From Molanna angustata (lineage: Eukaryota; Arthropoda; Insecta; Trichoptera; Molannidae): a stretch of 64,000 nt of DNA. The position numbers and the translations under genes were made by a program. The notes under the pieces are model-generated. The model ran no database searches and was not told the origin of the DNA. It saw nothing but the letters and a program-made list of their open reading frames with translations. Position 1 is the first letter of the stretch. Each line of letters begins with the position of its first letter. The DNA is taken from positions 26,698,132-26,762,131 of the forward strand of contig OY754981.1 of NCBI GenBank assembly GCA_963576475.1, written 5' to 3'. This document shows, one piece after another, positions 31,531-41,862 of the stretch.

Positions 31531-32051
31531 ATGAATGGCAACTTTAGCATCCTTTGGTATGTTGCGGTCATTTGTTGTTGAAAAAAAATTACCTACACCG
31601 AACACAATCGTGAATTATATACTGAAAACAAAAGATTGTAAAATACATGTCTCAACTGATGAAATATACATACATATGTATACCTACCTACGAATATTGA
31701 AAAGCATCAAATCTATTAAATATACCGTGTGCATTCTTTAGATTGCGAAATGAATAATTCCGCATAATGAATTTGCTAATATATTATACATTATTGGATT
31801 CATCCTCCATCATCCAAGCCAAAACAGGAAGTGGGTATTTAAAATATTTAAAACGAAGGGAAACGTCGAATATTGAGCTGTGTAGGTACTGTTGATAAAT
31901 TGATATTATTACAGCTAGTCTGCAAAAGCTTCGCTTCCCAGAAAAGCTAGTCATACGCAAAGCTCGATAGGAAGTGAACCACTAACGGATTGTTGAGTGA
32001 TATTAAGAGGATGATGAGTTATATATTCATTCATACTTATTATCATGAATT
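31531..32051. other. AT-rich stretch, nothing recognised
   Basis: No gene supported; the 68-codon frame at 31535-31741 has no known motif. Confidence 0.4.
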
Positions 32052-32459
32052 TAACTAGTTGCATGTAAGACATGAGATCCAACTCTCGATGGCGATAGTA
32101 TGCATAATTGAAGAATGCGTACCATACTATAAACACTTAAACACAAATTAATAAATATTTTAAGATATTGTTTTCTATATAAAACATGTTGGTATGTATG
32201 TCAGGATAAGATAGTATGGAGGTCAGTCCGTTTTTCCTACCCAGCATGTAAACAGCATTATGCATGTTTGTAGATTAAGTATGTATCAAACTATTGAGTG
32301 AGATATTTGTGAAGTGTTTACTGCCTTACAAATTGTATGAAACGATGTCGTCAATAAAATTCAACTTTTATAAAAATTGTCAAAAAAAGTTTGGGATGTC
32401 CTACTACAATGTTTTTTATAGAAAATTAAATTTTTTAGTTGGGATGTTTCGGTTTTTTT
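32052..32459 (-). mobile_element. Family A element, copy 4, left part (interrupted)
   Basis: In the inverted orientation: AACTAGTTGCATGTAAGACA, GAGATCCAACTCTCGATGGC, then blocks GTATGTATGTCAGGATAAGA, TTTTTCCTACCCAGCATG and TTAGTTGGGATGTTTCGG. Homology stops at TTTTTTTC (32459), where foreign DNA begins, and resumes at 34069. Confidence 0.7.
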
Positions 32460-32717
32460 CACTAGAGTGTACAATCCGAATCTACCCGTTTGCATTCTGT
32501 TTCCGGTTGGCTCTCTGATTGGTTGAGATCTCGTAGTATTAAGTCAAATGAGCTGTGAAATTTTATATTAAATGCGAAAAATTAAAAGAATATTATATAT
32601 TTAATTTATAATTCAATTTATAAAGCAACTCGCTCACGCGAGTCGCTATTATTATTATACACAAACTTAAACCTAACCTAAGAATGCAGAAAAGAAACTC
32701 AGGGGCTAGACGCTACT
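32460..32717. mobile_element. Insertion of unknown class within family A copy 4
   Basis: About 258 bp that interrupts the family A sequence. A CTTTTTTCG-like block of family A appears on both sides (near 32450-32459 and at 32718-32727), a candidate target duplication. Its interior block AAGCAACTCGCTCACGCGAG followed by CCTAACCTAA resembles 2855-2910, so it is a repeat family of its own. No coding capacity. Confidence 0.45.
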
Positions 32718-34048
32718 GCTTTTTTCGATATTTTATTTTATTTTATTTTATTTTATTTATATTTGGGAAACAAACAGCGTTACAATGTTTATGGTATGGA
32801 CAGTAAAGTTATTACAATTATGCCAATAATGTGTTTCCACATAAGTAAAAAACAATAAGTACCTATATAAGTTTATACAAAAATAATAGAGAATATGTAG
32901 GAGAGAGTTGGGATTAGAGAGGAAAGATAGAGTGCAGATGAAGAGGGATATGTGTTGGGATGAATATATATGAATATTTAATGATTGATAAGTTTTGATT
33001 TGATAACATTTATTGATGAGTTGAATATATCTAATTCGTTTAGGTGCGTATTGAAGAAGTGTGATGCACGGTATATGAATGAGTGTTGTTTGGCGTTCGT
33101 GTTACAGTGTGAAAGGTTTAATGAATGTTGGAATCGGGTTGCTCGGGTGGGAACCCGAAGAACTATTCGTTCAAGCAGTTCCGGGCAATCCACGATAGAG
33201 TTGGCGATTTTAAATAGAAAGACGGCGTCGGAGATATTTCTACGGTTTTCTAATGTGCTAATTTTAAAGAACTCGGCAGAATCTGAGTAATTTAGATGAG
33301 TTCGAAAGGAGCGAAAATCAAGGTACTTAAGGAATCTATTCTGGATTTTTTCAATTCTGTGTATGTAGGTAGAGTATCTAGGATTCCAGACTTGTGATGA
33401 GTATTCCAAAATGCTGCGCACATATGTAAAGTATAAAATTTTCAGTGTGAGTATATTGTTAAATTGCTTGCATGTACGGAGAATAAAGCCTAGGATCCTA
33501 GACGCTTTGGAAACAATGTAGTCAATGTGTTTGTCAAATAACAGTTTTGAGTCAAGGATGATACCAAGGTCTTTTGTTTCATTTACATTACGCAGTGGTT
33601 GATTATTTAGGCAATAGTTGAAGCTTATGATGTTCTTGTTCCGTGTAAATTTTAGGCAGTGACATTTGTTTGGGTTAATTTGAAGGTTGTGTTGTTTGCA
33701 GTATAGGTCGAGACGATTGAGGTCAGTTTGAATATTTTCACAGTCCTCAATACATTTAACTGGGCAGTAAATCTTCATGTCGTCTGCGAAAAGTGAGACT
33801 TTTGCGTAAGTAAAACAGTTAGTGATATCGTTAATGTAGATATTAAACAGAAGTGGTCCCAACAAGGAACCTTGAGGGACCCCCGAAGTGACCCGAATCC
33901 AATTGGATTTAAAACCGCTAGCCACAACAGCTTGGCTCCGGTTTGATATATATGAGGAGATCCATCTCAGTAAGTCGCCGTGGATGCCAATTTGCTGAAG
34001 TTTAAGAATGAGTGTGGAATGTACTACCTTGTCGAATGCTTTACTATA
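32718..34048 (-). mobile_element. 5'-truncated LINE with (TAAAA)n tail, Jockey/CR1-like
   Basis: Minus-strand element: it begins at about 34048 inside the reverse transcriptase, runs to a TAA at 32978, then a ~220-nt 3' UTR, and ends in a (TAAAA)n tail (TTTTA repeats on the plus strand, 32731-32758). Beyond the tail a short family-A-like block TTTTTTCGAT is seen. At its 5' end the first 22 nt are repeated in inverted orientation, creating a perfect palindrome. Confidence 0.8.
32978..34048 (-). pseudogene. LINE reverse transcriptase, from the D(Y)SKAFDKV block to the C-terminus
   Basis: About 356 codons without a stop. In order: YSKAFDKVVHS (RT block with the first catalytic Asp missing at the truncation point), VTSGVPQGSLLGPLLFNIYI, VSLFADDMKIY (catalytic FADD), KDLGIILDSKLLF, ILEYSSQVWNPRY and RIEKIQNRFLKYLDFRS, ending NVIKSKLINH. 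The uninterrupted frame suggests a fairly recent insertion. The apparent first residues M-L-Y of the longest ORF come from the inverted duplication and are not original LINE sequence. The N-terminal RT region, endonuclease and ORF1 are missing. Confidence 0.9.
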
Positions 34049-34068
34049 GTAAAGCATTCGACAAGGTA
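34025..34068. repeat. Perfect 44-nt palindrome at the LINE 5' junction
   Basis: Arms 34025-34046 and 34047-34068 (TACCTTGTCGAATGCTTTAC...) are perfect reverse complements with no spacer. One arm is the genuine LINE coding sequence (YSKAFDKV); the other is its inverted copy. Confidence 0.97.
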
Positions 34069-34623
34069 ATTTTGTAATTTTTTAAAACTTTGGAAATATA
34101 GGCAGTTAAATACATAAATTTATCAAAAAAAAAAATTTATTAATAAAAAAAATTGAGAAAGTCTGTAATTTTTGTAAAAAAAATATTTGAAATTTTATAT
34201 TTTGTCAATATTTATACCAATTTTCAGGGTTCTATCTTATATGGTTTCTGAGATATATGGAAAAATTAAGTAAAAATTCAAAAGTCGATAACCCCTGACT
34301 GAAACAAAAAATAAAAATTCTGAGTATAAAAGTTTTGTAGGCCTATAACTATCTACATACATATTCTGAAATTTTGGGCTCTGTAAATTAAGCGGATCAT
34401 AAGTTATAAGGGGGAAGGGAGACACAAACACACTAAATGTTCTACTCCGAATTCTGAGTATATCCATGTATGCTGCGAAGCCTCTAAGTTGGTGCTTTCT
34501 ATTTCAAAGTTGGAAAAAACGTGAAAAATATAGAACCTGTATATGAATCTAGCGTATCTTGGCTTGATACTTTGTCGATATGGTAAGAGAGTAAAATTAT
34601 CTTGAACAAATCGACAGATGGAT
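34069..34623 (-). mobile_element. Family A element, copy 4, right part
   Basis: Resumes with TTTGGAAATATAGGCAGTTA and continues through GAGTATAAAAGTTTTGTAGG, GATCATAAGTTATAAGGGGG and TCCGAATTCTGAGTATATCC to the terminal AAATCGACAGATGGAT. Together with 32052-32459 it makes one family A copy split by about 1.6 kb of inserted DNA. Confidence 0.7.
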
Positions 34624-35262
34624 TAATTATTTATGTATATCTTTTAATTTTTGTTTTATTAAAAAAATGGACGCGCATTTAATAAACATAGGTTGATTTC
34701 CATGAGGTTTTCTTTCGTTATATTATAGAAAGTTATTGTTTCTGTAGGTATACTTCCAATTATAAAATAATATAATTATGAACTTGATTTTATGTTATAT
34801 ATATTAATTTCAAAAACTGGTCAGCCTTTTACAGAAAAAAATATAAATGTAGGTATATATTAATTTTTTTATATTCTTCATTGTATAACTTGTAAGACCA
34901 GACTTGGTATCCAAGACCGAAACCATACTGTCTTGTGAATGCAAGACCAATTTGATAACAACCTTTAAATACGTCGCATAAATATATCAAAATTTCAAGT
35001 GATACGCTTATACCGACAAAAATGTCGCCATAATCAGTGGTGCCTGGCAATGAATCGCTTTCACCAATACTTCGGTTAATTCCAGAACAACTTTTCGTTT
35101 GCATGCTGAACCTGTCAAATAACGGGACACGCAAAATGTATTTCGTAAATATTTGCACTTTGGTTTGACACACGCGAACATTCACTTCGTTTAAAGTAAT
35201 CAAAAAAATTATCCCTCTCTCAACGCAAATATTGCTTTGCGTCTCTGACAGGGTTAGATAGT
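34624..35262. other. No recognised gene; an unassigned 124-codon frame
   Basis: On the minus strand 34829-35203 is open for 124 codons, with a middle part (TTDYGDIFVGISVSLEIL) less AT-driven than usual. I do not recognise it and it lacks a convincing start context or splice sites. It may be the remnant of a gene or element. The rest is AT-rich. Confidence 0.3.
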
Positions 35263-35850
35263 ACGTCCAATTCAGTAACTTTTTGAACTAAAATAGGAAC
35301 GTACTAAAATTTTAGAATTAAGATTATTACAATTTTAATTTCGTATTCTGTTACTGAAGTTATTCCTAAAACCTAAATATAAAATTTACAAAATTAGTGC
35401 ACCGTAGAAAATAATTTGAAATCAAATTGTCTGTGGCGCAGATTACGCATGCGTACTGCGCACTGTTCGGCCATACCTAATATTTCAATTGATCTGCACT
35501 AACATTCTTTGGTTTTGATTTTCAACATAAAGCAACATTCATTTATATATTTTTATTTTTTCCGTACATTATTGATGTTTTTAAGTTAACTAAAATATCC
35601 CGGACTGCTTTGAAAATAAATAATACACTTCCAATTAGGTGTGAACTTAAATTAGGAACGTTTTGACAGTTGATTCGTCTAAAATGTGGTTTTAGAATAT
35701 GGATTTGAACTAATTCGTGACTTATTCCTGTCGTTCCTATGTAAATTGTAGCGTTCATATTTCAGCGTCATAGAATATCATCTTGGACTAAATGGAATAG
35801 GAACGCACCTATTTTAGCCGGAACGTTCTTAAAGTAATAGAATCGGACGT
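35263..35850. mobile_element. Non-autonomous DNA transposon with ACGTCCAATTC-type ends
   Basis: Left end ACGTCCAATTCAGTAACTTT, right end (reverse complement) ACGTCCGATTCTATTACTTT. Both ends go on to CTAAAATAGG-containing subterminal blocks with GGAACGT. AGT flanks both sides (35260-35262 and 35851-35853), a possible 3-bp target duplication. About 590 bp with no transposase frame. The superfamily is uncertain. Confidence 0.6.
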
Positions 35851-35853
35851 AGT

Positions 35854-37123
35854 GTATTAACCCAAGATGATATGCAAGAGTACCTACTAAATGTATGAAA
35901 TTTTATAAGAAAGTAATCAAGGAAAAGTGCAGACAGTGTATACGTATATTTCAGTGTATACAGTGTATACGAGGGTTAGCAAAGAATGGTTCTTGAGAGA
36001 ATAAGAAAAAAAGACCTAAGATATTAAGGAGAAAAAGAACTATAATGCTAATAATATAAGTAAATATCACAGAGAGAAAAAAACTGAATTGAAAAATCAA
36101 GAACGAAGAATTCTAAAGGAATTCCATTTTTTTATATCTTTTTTCGTAAAGTACCGGCATATGCATGAAAAAATATTGATAAACATCTCAACACACTTCG
36201 TTAAAATAGTGGCTACTTTTTCATACGTGCGTTTCAAATGATTTACTACCTGTTATTTGATTTCTTCAATAACTGAGTATCGGTCGAGTTTTTCGCGGTA
36301 CATTATTCCCAAATTGGAGAAGGACATACATGGGAAGTAATTTATGTATATATTCTTTGTAAAATAATTATATATATCGTCTTCTTCACACCAAAAACGA
36401 GTTCTTAACGACCTCGCTGCATCCGCGTTGCATTGCGTCTTTTTTAATTACAATTAGTAAAGCTATAAATAATATATGGTATGATAATTATTCCAAAAAT
36501 ATACGACAGACACTTATTCTTTTTGACCATCACAGAATATCTCAATTTATGTAAGTTCGACCATTTTTATACGAAGAAAAGCGTCAGCATAGTTACTTTG
36601 TGAATATAAATGGGACAAAATTACCAATGAACAGTTCTCAGTCTTGTCATAGTTAGTTGATTTTGTTTTAAGTATTTTTTCAATGTTATTTTTTCACACA
36701 CATATCATTGGAAGTCTCTTGGTCAATTATGTAGTGTCTGTAATTTATTTCAAATGATGTATCTCTTAAGGTGTTACTCGCATGTGTAAAATATATCAAT
36801 AAATAACGATTTCATTCAGCATAAATGCGAATCTGTTGACAATGATCTGTCAGAGTGCTGACATGCGCACTTCATCTGAAATGCCTAATAAATCATTTAG
36901 TAATTCAAAGGTAGTTTATTTATTGCCAACTTCATATAATATCTAACCGTCAGAAAGAATTATTTTAAAGTGATAAAATACAGAACTCGAAGCTATCGGT
37001 TTTGAAATAATAAGATGTGTAGTAATAACGGATAATAAATACAATAGTAGGACTTCATTTTTTAGTACAATGAACTGAATAGAATTATCAAATTGAATCT
37101 TACTGTCAACTTTTAAAAAAAAT
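35854..37123. other. AT-rich stretch, nothing recognised
   Basis: Contains a short repetition CAGTGTATACG near 35935-35970. No gene or RNA supported. Confidence 0.45.
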
Positions 37124-37290
37124 GGGTCGAAGGCAGAGCGGCTAGCGCGCTGGACTAGTAATCCAGTGGTCGCGAGTTCGAATCCTGCCTCGACCGATTT
37201 CGTTCACTTATAGCACAAGTATTAATGCTTAGTTTAGGAAATGCAGGAAGATGTATGTGAACTTGTTTAACAAGGACATATTCATTAAAA
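37124..37290 (+). mobile_element. SINE with tRNA-Thr-like head, family C, copy 1
   Basis: The head 37124-37195 folds roughly like a tRNA. The anticodon stem CTGGA/TCCAG encloses CTAGTAA, giving AGT (Thr). The A-box lies around AGCGGCTAGCGCGC and the B-box is GAGTTCGAATCC. The T-stem and the last acceptor pair are mismatched, and a non-tRNA body follows (ATTTCGTTCACTTATAGCAC, ATGCTTAGTTTAGGAAATGC). The same head and body occur inverted at 55555-55710, so this is a dispersed SINE rather than a tRNA gene. Confidence 0.75.
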
Positions 37291-38172
37291 AAAATCTCCT
37301 CCCCATTATATGTAGGTACTACACATATGAAAGTTTTAGTAAGAAGTTTTGTATGCCTTTCTATGAACTGCAATTTTTTTGTTCTCTCTCTTATGTAAAT
37401 TCAAATTGTAAATTTTCTTAACTCAGAAGTTTTGTGTTTCATTATATAAATTATAGTTTTTTTTCTCTTATTATAAATTTACTGAACTCCCCAAAGCAAG
37501 AGGTTTTCTATTTTTCGGGGAGAATTTCAAATTTGAAATTGCGATATCTTATATATTATTTATCTTTTTTTTATCTATTTTTTTATATATATATTACCTA
37601 CGTTACTTTATTTTGAACCTTCTGATTTACACAAGGAAAATATATTTTTTTTTCTTCTACTTTAATTTAATATACGAAAATAATCTGCAAGAAAATAAAA
37701 ATATTAATGTCATATACAAGTACATTCATGTATGGTATAATGTCAACTTGACGTAGTAAACAAGTGACACGTGTATAATTACCAAAAATCCCGTTTTCAA
37801 AATGACTCGTTTCGGCTGGTATCATCATCTTCAACACTGCGCTAAATATGAAGCCGCACGACAGGTGATTATTAATAATTAGTAATTATCAAATAAATCT
37901 TAGTTAGCATAGATATCTTTTTTATATAAAATATAAAATTTCATGCCGATCATCACGTAGACACGACAAATTAGTAGTAAATTGTCATTAATTTAATTGT
38001 TATTTTTATTCATTTTTCGTCAAAAAAATACAGGAAATAAACATGACCGATAAATGTGACCATGTAGATTTATGACATATAACGTTGATTTAAATGATAG
38101 AAATCCACAAATCGAGTTTGATTCTTAAAAATCGGTGACTGGGTCATTTCAAGTGGATTTACTCGGATGCAA
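37291..38172. other. AT-rich stretch, nothing coding recognised
   Basis: About 37790-37850 contains GTTTTCAAAATGACTCGTTT and ATCATCATCTTCAACAC, resembling the hinge part of family E foldbacks. No gene. Confidence 0.4.
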
Positions 38173-38215
38173 CACCTGGGGTCAAGGTCAGGTCAAACGG
38201 CGCAATGAAAACCCA
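38173..38215 (+). repeat. Family D foldback, single-arm fragment
   Basis: CACCTGGGGTCAAGGTCAGG then AACGGCGCAATGAAAACCC corresponds to the outer part of the left arm of 2486-2695, diverged. Confidence 0.45.
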
Positions 38216-38683
38216 TAATTTAAATATTCGATCTTTAAAATTTTCTATATCGAAGAATACTCTTGCTGCATTGGTTTATAACTCTTTCATTGTTTGATAG
38301 AATCTCCGAATCATTCGGCGCCAGGATGATCTGTTGTGTATTGTCGAAGCTGATATTTGGGATTTATCCATGAGTTTTCTCTTATAACCTCACCACGAGG
38401 AAATCAGACGTTATTTTCCTTATCTGTTTTTTGGAAATCCTAGAGAAGTTTGCACCACGTGATATGTTTGCCTTATCATTACATGTCAATGATTTATTAT
38501 CTTCCCATTGATCTATTGAATTTATTTAAAAATAAATTCCAAGAATTAATTAATACACCAACTAAAAGAAGAATTTATATTGATTTATAGTTAATTAAGT
38601 GTGGATTGCTATTTTTTTTATTTGTATAATACAATTCAAAATATACAATCACAGATACATAGTAAAAAATAATAACTTTCAAC
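38216..38683. other. Stretch without recognised gene
   Basis: No frame or repeat supported. Confidence 0.4.
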
Positions 38684-38885
38684 AAAAATTACATTGATAA
38701 GGGCACTCCATAAGAAGGCATAATTGGTAAACGTTGCGCAAGCGTATTAAATGATGACGTAAACCAGCCGATGACAGGTCGTAAGCCCTGTAGGCGCCTT
38801 GAGTTTCTGGTTCTTCTATAATATCCCAACTTCGTCTCTATTGAGATATTAAAAGTTTGTCAATAAAAATATCATTTAACTTCCA
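38684..38885 (+). repeat. Dispersed repeat, family F, copy 2
   Basis: Contains ATTGATAAGGGCACTCCATA, AAGGCATAATTGGTAAACGT, AAACCAGCCGATGACAGGTC and CCAACTTCGTCTCTATTGAG. Nearly identical to the copy starting about 270 bp downstream. Confidence 0.8.
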
Positions 38886-38956
38886 ATGCAATTAAAAAAA
38901 ATATATTCGATTTAAACATTGGTATAAGTAAGTATAAAACAAGCCAAAAATGAAAA

Positions 38957-39145
38957 ATGAAAATTACATTGATAAGGGCACTCCATAAGAAGGCATAATT
39001 GGTAAACGTTGCGCAAGCGTATAAAGTGATGACGTAAACCAGCCGATGACAGGTCGTAAGCCCTGTAGGTGCCTTGAGTTCCTAGTTCTTCTATAATATC
39101 CCAACTTCGTCTCTATTGAGATATTAAAAGTTTGTTAGTAAAAAT
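38957..39145 (+). repeat. Dispersed repeat, family F, copy 3 (direct duplicate of copy 2)
   Basis: Same blocks and same flanking AAAATTACATTGATAAGG as 38684-38885, with few differences. The spacing and shared flank indicate a local direct duplication of about 270 bp. Confidence 0.8.
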
Positions 39146-39147
39146 AT

Positions 39148-39230
39148 ATTCCCCTTTACCAGAGTGCAAACACTCATGTGTAATATAGGATAATCTTTGT
39201 ATTGTATTGTGTCTGCAGTTAATACAATGT
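39148..39230 (-). repeat. LINE 3'-UTR fragment, family G (inverted)
   Basis: CCCCTTTACCAGAGTGCAAA then CACTCATGTGTAATATAGGA is the reverse of the CTCCTTTACACACGAGTGCT block at 19930. Confidence 0.45.
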
Positions 39231-40306
39231 GGATAAGTTATAGAATGTTTGGTATTTCATTTTAGTATACCTACTTTAGAAAATGAAGTCCTACAAAAAT
39301 AGAACCCACATATGAATCGAAGAAATGAAAATCAATTTCACCCATTTGTATACGATTCGTACAAAAAAAACATCAAATTCATTTTAATTTAAAAGTGAAC
39401 TTTATTGTCATATCAGTTTACTGTAATTAACTTTATTTAAACCTCGAATGAATTATTTTATTCAACCGGTTTCAAAACATCCAACTTGTCACGATATTTT
39501 TAAAAATAATAAGAAATCAACATTTTACATAAATAACAAACAATTTCGTTATCTTCTACTGTCGATGCGTCGAAAATTAAAATCTCGTATAACTACGGTT
39601 ATTAATTTACTATAATGTTGAAGAATGAAATTACTAGAATATATAAATGTTAATATAATAACTGTATATTTCGATGGAATCGCAAACTAAAACTTATTTA
39701 AATATTTTTTATTTCAATGACTGAAAAAAATGTCAACGAACTCGTATAAAATTGACCCATATTCCAAAAAATATGTTCATTAAGATCATATTATGACGAC
39801 ATGTCACCCAAGAGGTACGAAGATAGCTGATAAAGCATTTTAATGCAGCCCGTGTGAGTCTTGAATTATCAATACTAAAGTATTGAAAAGGCTTCCAAAA
39901 CGATAATGATGGAGAGCTTTCTTAATGTTGTATACCTAACAATTAATGATTTATTGAATTTTGATTGTCTCTGGGCACGTATCAACTAGGTACTGAGAAT
40001 TCTCATTCATATAAGTGTTCATGCGGAAGATTATTTTGTAGAATAAATAATTATTTAGTAAAGAATTTCAGTATTGAATCAACTCAAAAAGAAAGATAAA
40101 CCTAAACATACTGGACAGTCACCAACAGCCCGAGTATTGACCTGCCACGTAAAACAAGGTAAGAGCGGAACAAGGCTGTTGTTACTATTTGCTCTGAAAA
40201 TGAGGAAATATTTTTTATGTAATTGTAATACGTACAATATATAAATTTTAGCTTTCTGCAGTCCTTTTTCATACAATCTTTAAATATGCCAAATCTTACA
40301 CTCAAA
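39231..40306. other. AT-rich stretch with a family E arm at 39441-39482
   Basis: AACCTCGAATGAATTATTTT followed by ATTCAACCGGTTTCAAAAC matches one arm of the foldback at 27603-27757. No gene seen elsewhere in the span. Confidence 0.45.
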
Positions 40307-41098
40307 GGCTGCGTTCACAATAAACGCCGAGTGCACTTAGTGACGCTCTAAGCTGTTCAGAATGACCGGAAACAGACGCCCCACACACTCTGTATAATCG
40401 TTGGGTGAAAAACGCTCTGACAGTTGACTTCTATTTTATCTGTAGTAAGATAATTTCTTTTTGTTTCTGTGATGTCTATTATGTCAGTTGACATTATATA
40501 TGATGACAATATGAATTCACAAAGAGGTTAATTTAAGAAAAATATCATTCAAAAGTTTCCAATAAAGGTCAGAGAGCATTATTGACCCCACTGCCCAATT
40601 GTTGTCTTTCGATGAAAATATAACCTAAAAAGAATATATGACAATAGATTGAATAAACATCTATGCACAATGAACTTAGCAGACATGCATCTATGCAGAT
40701 TTTGCCTAGACGAACATGAAACTCCGCTACACCTGCTCAAGGACTGTGAACCACTGATGCAAACAAGAGCCAGAATATTTGGCTCTCACATCGCTGATGA
40801 AACACAAATCAGAGAAGCCAGCCCACTGAAGATCTTAAGATTCGTTCGAGAGATTGGACTATGGGAAGACCTCTAGAAGCCAATCATTCACAATGAGCTA
40901 CATATGAGAAGAAGCCTCTAGAAGGATTTTAAAAAAAAATATATGACAATTAACATTTAAAACGTCCGATGCTGCGCGGCGTTCAGATTTAAACGCCGCT
41001 CGAAAGCGTTCAGTGAGATTGGAGTGAAAAACGCCATTATCTGCAACTTCCGGTTACATCCGACACTCGACGTCGAGTGTTCTATCCGAACGCAGTCC
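40307..41098. mobile_element. Inverted-repeat DNA element with GGCTGCGTTC ends
   Basis: The left end GGCTGCGTTCACAATAAACG and the right end (reverse complement) AGGACTGCGTTCGGATAGAA share CTGCGTTC. Both sides carry subterminal GAGTG, GACCGGAA/ACCGGAA and GTGAAAAACGC blocks. Near the right end sits a perfect palindrome ACACTCGACGTCGAGTGT (41063-41080). A LINE fragment (40640-40930) is inside. No target duplication was identified. Confidence 0.4.
40640..40930 (+). pseudogene. LINE C-terminal fragment with CCHC-type zinc knuckle
   Basis: The frame reads RLNKHLCTMNLADMHLCRFC, then DEHETPLHLLKDCEP, ending REIGLWEDL at a TAG (40874-40876). C-x2-C-x8-H-x4-C (CRFC...HLLKDC) is the zinc knuckle following the RNase H-like region in several non-LTR clades. 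Only the last ~80 codons remain. It lies within the inverted-repeat element 40307-41098, so it was either captured or inserted there. Confidence 0.7.
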
Positions 41099-41215
41099 TG
41101 AGTGCGCGCAGTTTGCTTATAAAGAGGTGCGAAGTTTTAGCTTCACGTATTTAATATACATAGATATTCACTTCGTATAAAATAACTCTGTAAAAATAAA
41201 GTTTTTTCTTTTTTT

Positions 41216-41262
41216 AACTATCTCCTTTACACACGGGTGCTTTCACTATGGTAAAGGGCAAT
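41216..41262 (+). repeat. LINE 3'-UTR fragment, family G
   Basis: AACTATCTCCTTTACACACG, GGTGCTTTCACTATGGTAAA: matches the family G block at 19920-19970. Confidence 0.5.
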
Positions 41263-41854
41263 ATGTTCATATTTATGTTGAATAATATATGTGAATGAAT
41301 TATATTACAAATTAAGACTACTAAGTGCCATCTCAAAAGTAGAAATATGTGTTCACCTGTGGTTGGAGAAAAATATTTTTTTTTTTTTTTAATTTCATTC
41401 ATTGATTTGCTTCGTTTATACTCATAGCACGTTTCCGTCAGTCTGTGTCTATCTTCATTTTGATTCAATACTAAATATTAATAAAAATACATCAATCACC
41501 AAAATTTCAATTATTGAATAAAAGAAATGTTACAGACAAACATAAATTCAGTCAAAGACATTGTATTATTATTTATGATAGGTAGAGATGTCACATGCAT
41601 TTGGTCCTTACAGAGTACCAAACAAACAATCACATTGTATCGAAGCAATCATTAATCAAAGTTAGTATTACAATATGTCCAAAAGGAAAAAAAAACTACT
41701 AATGCAATATAGGGGCAATTGAAACTTCTCAAAGGACAATTATCGTTTAAATAATAATAACTAATTTTCTATCTTCGGACTGAATAAAATAAATTAAATA
41801 AAAAAATGTAACTTCCACCCGTTTTGCACACAAAGAAATATATTTTGATTTAAG
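41263..41854. other. AT-rich stretch, nothing recognised
   Basis: No gene supported; the 84-codon minus frame at 41214-41468 is low-complexity. Confidence 0.4.
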
Positions 41855-41862
41855 ATCTAGAT

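Noticed and set aside
34829..35203. 124-codon minus-strand frame as a real gene
   Set aside because: No motif recognised, no supported start or splice sites. Kept only as an unassigned frame within the described span.
37124..37195. Functional tRNA-Thr(AGT) gene
   Set aside because: T-stem and acceptor stem have mismatches, and a SINE body follows that is shared with the inverted copy at 55555-55710.
40307..41098. Host zinc-finger gene from the C-x2-C...H...C motif
   Set aside because: The motif context and REIGLWEDL ending match non-LTR retrotransposon C-termini, and only a fragment remains.
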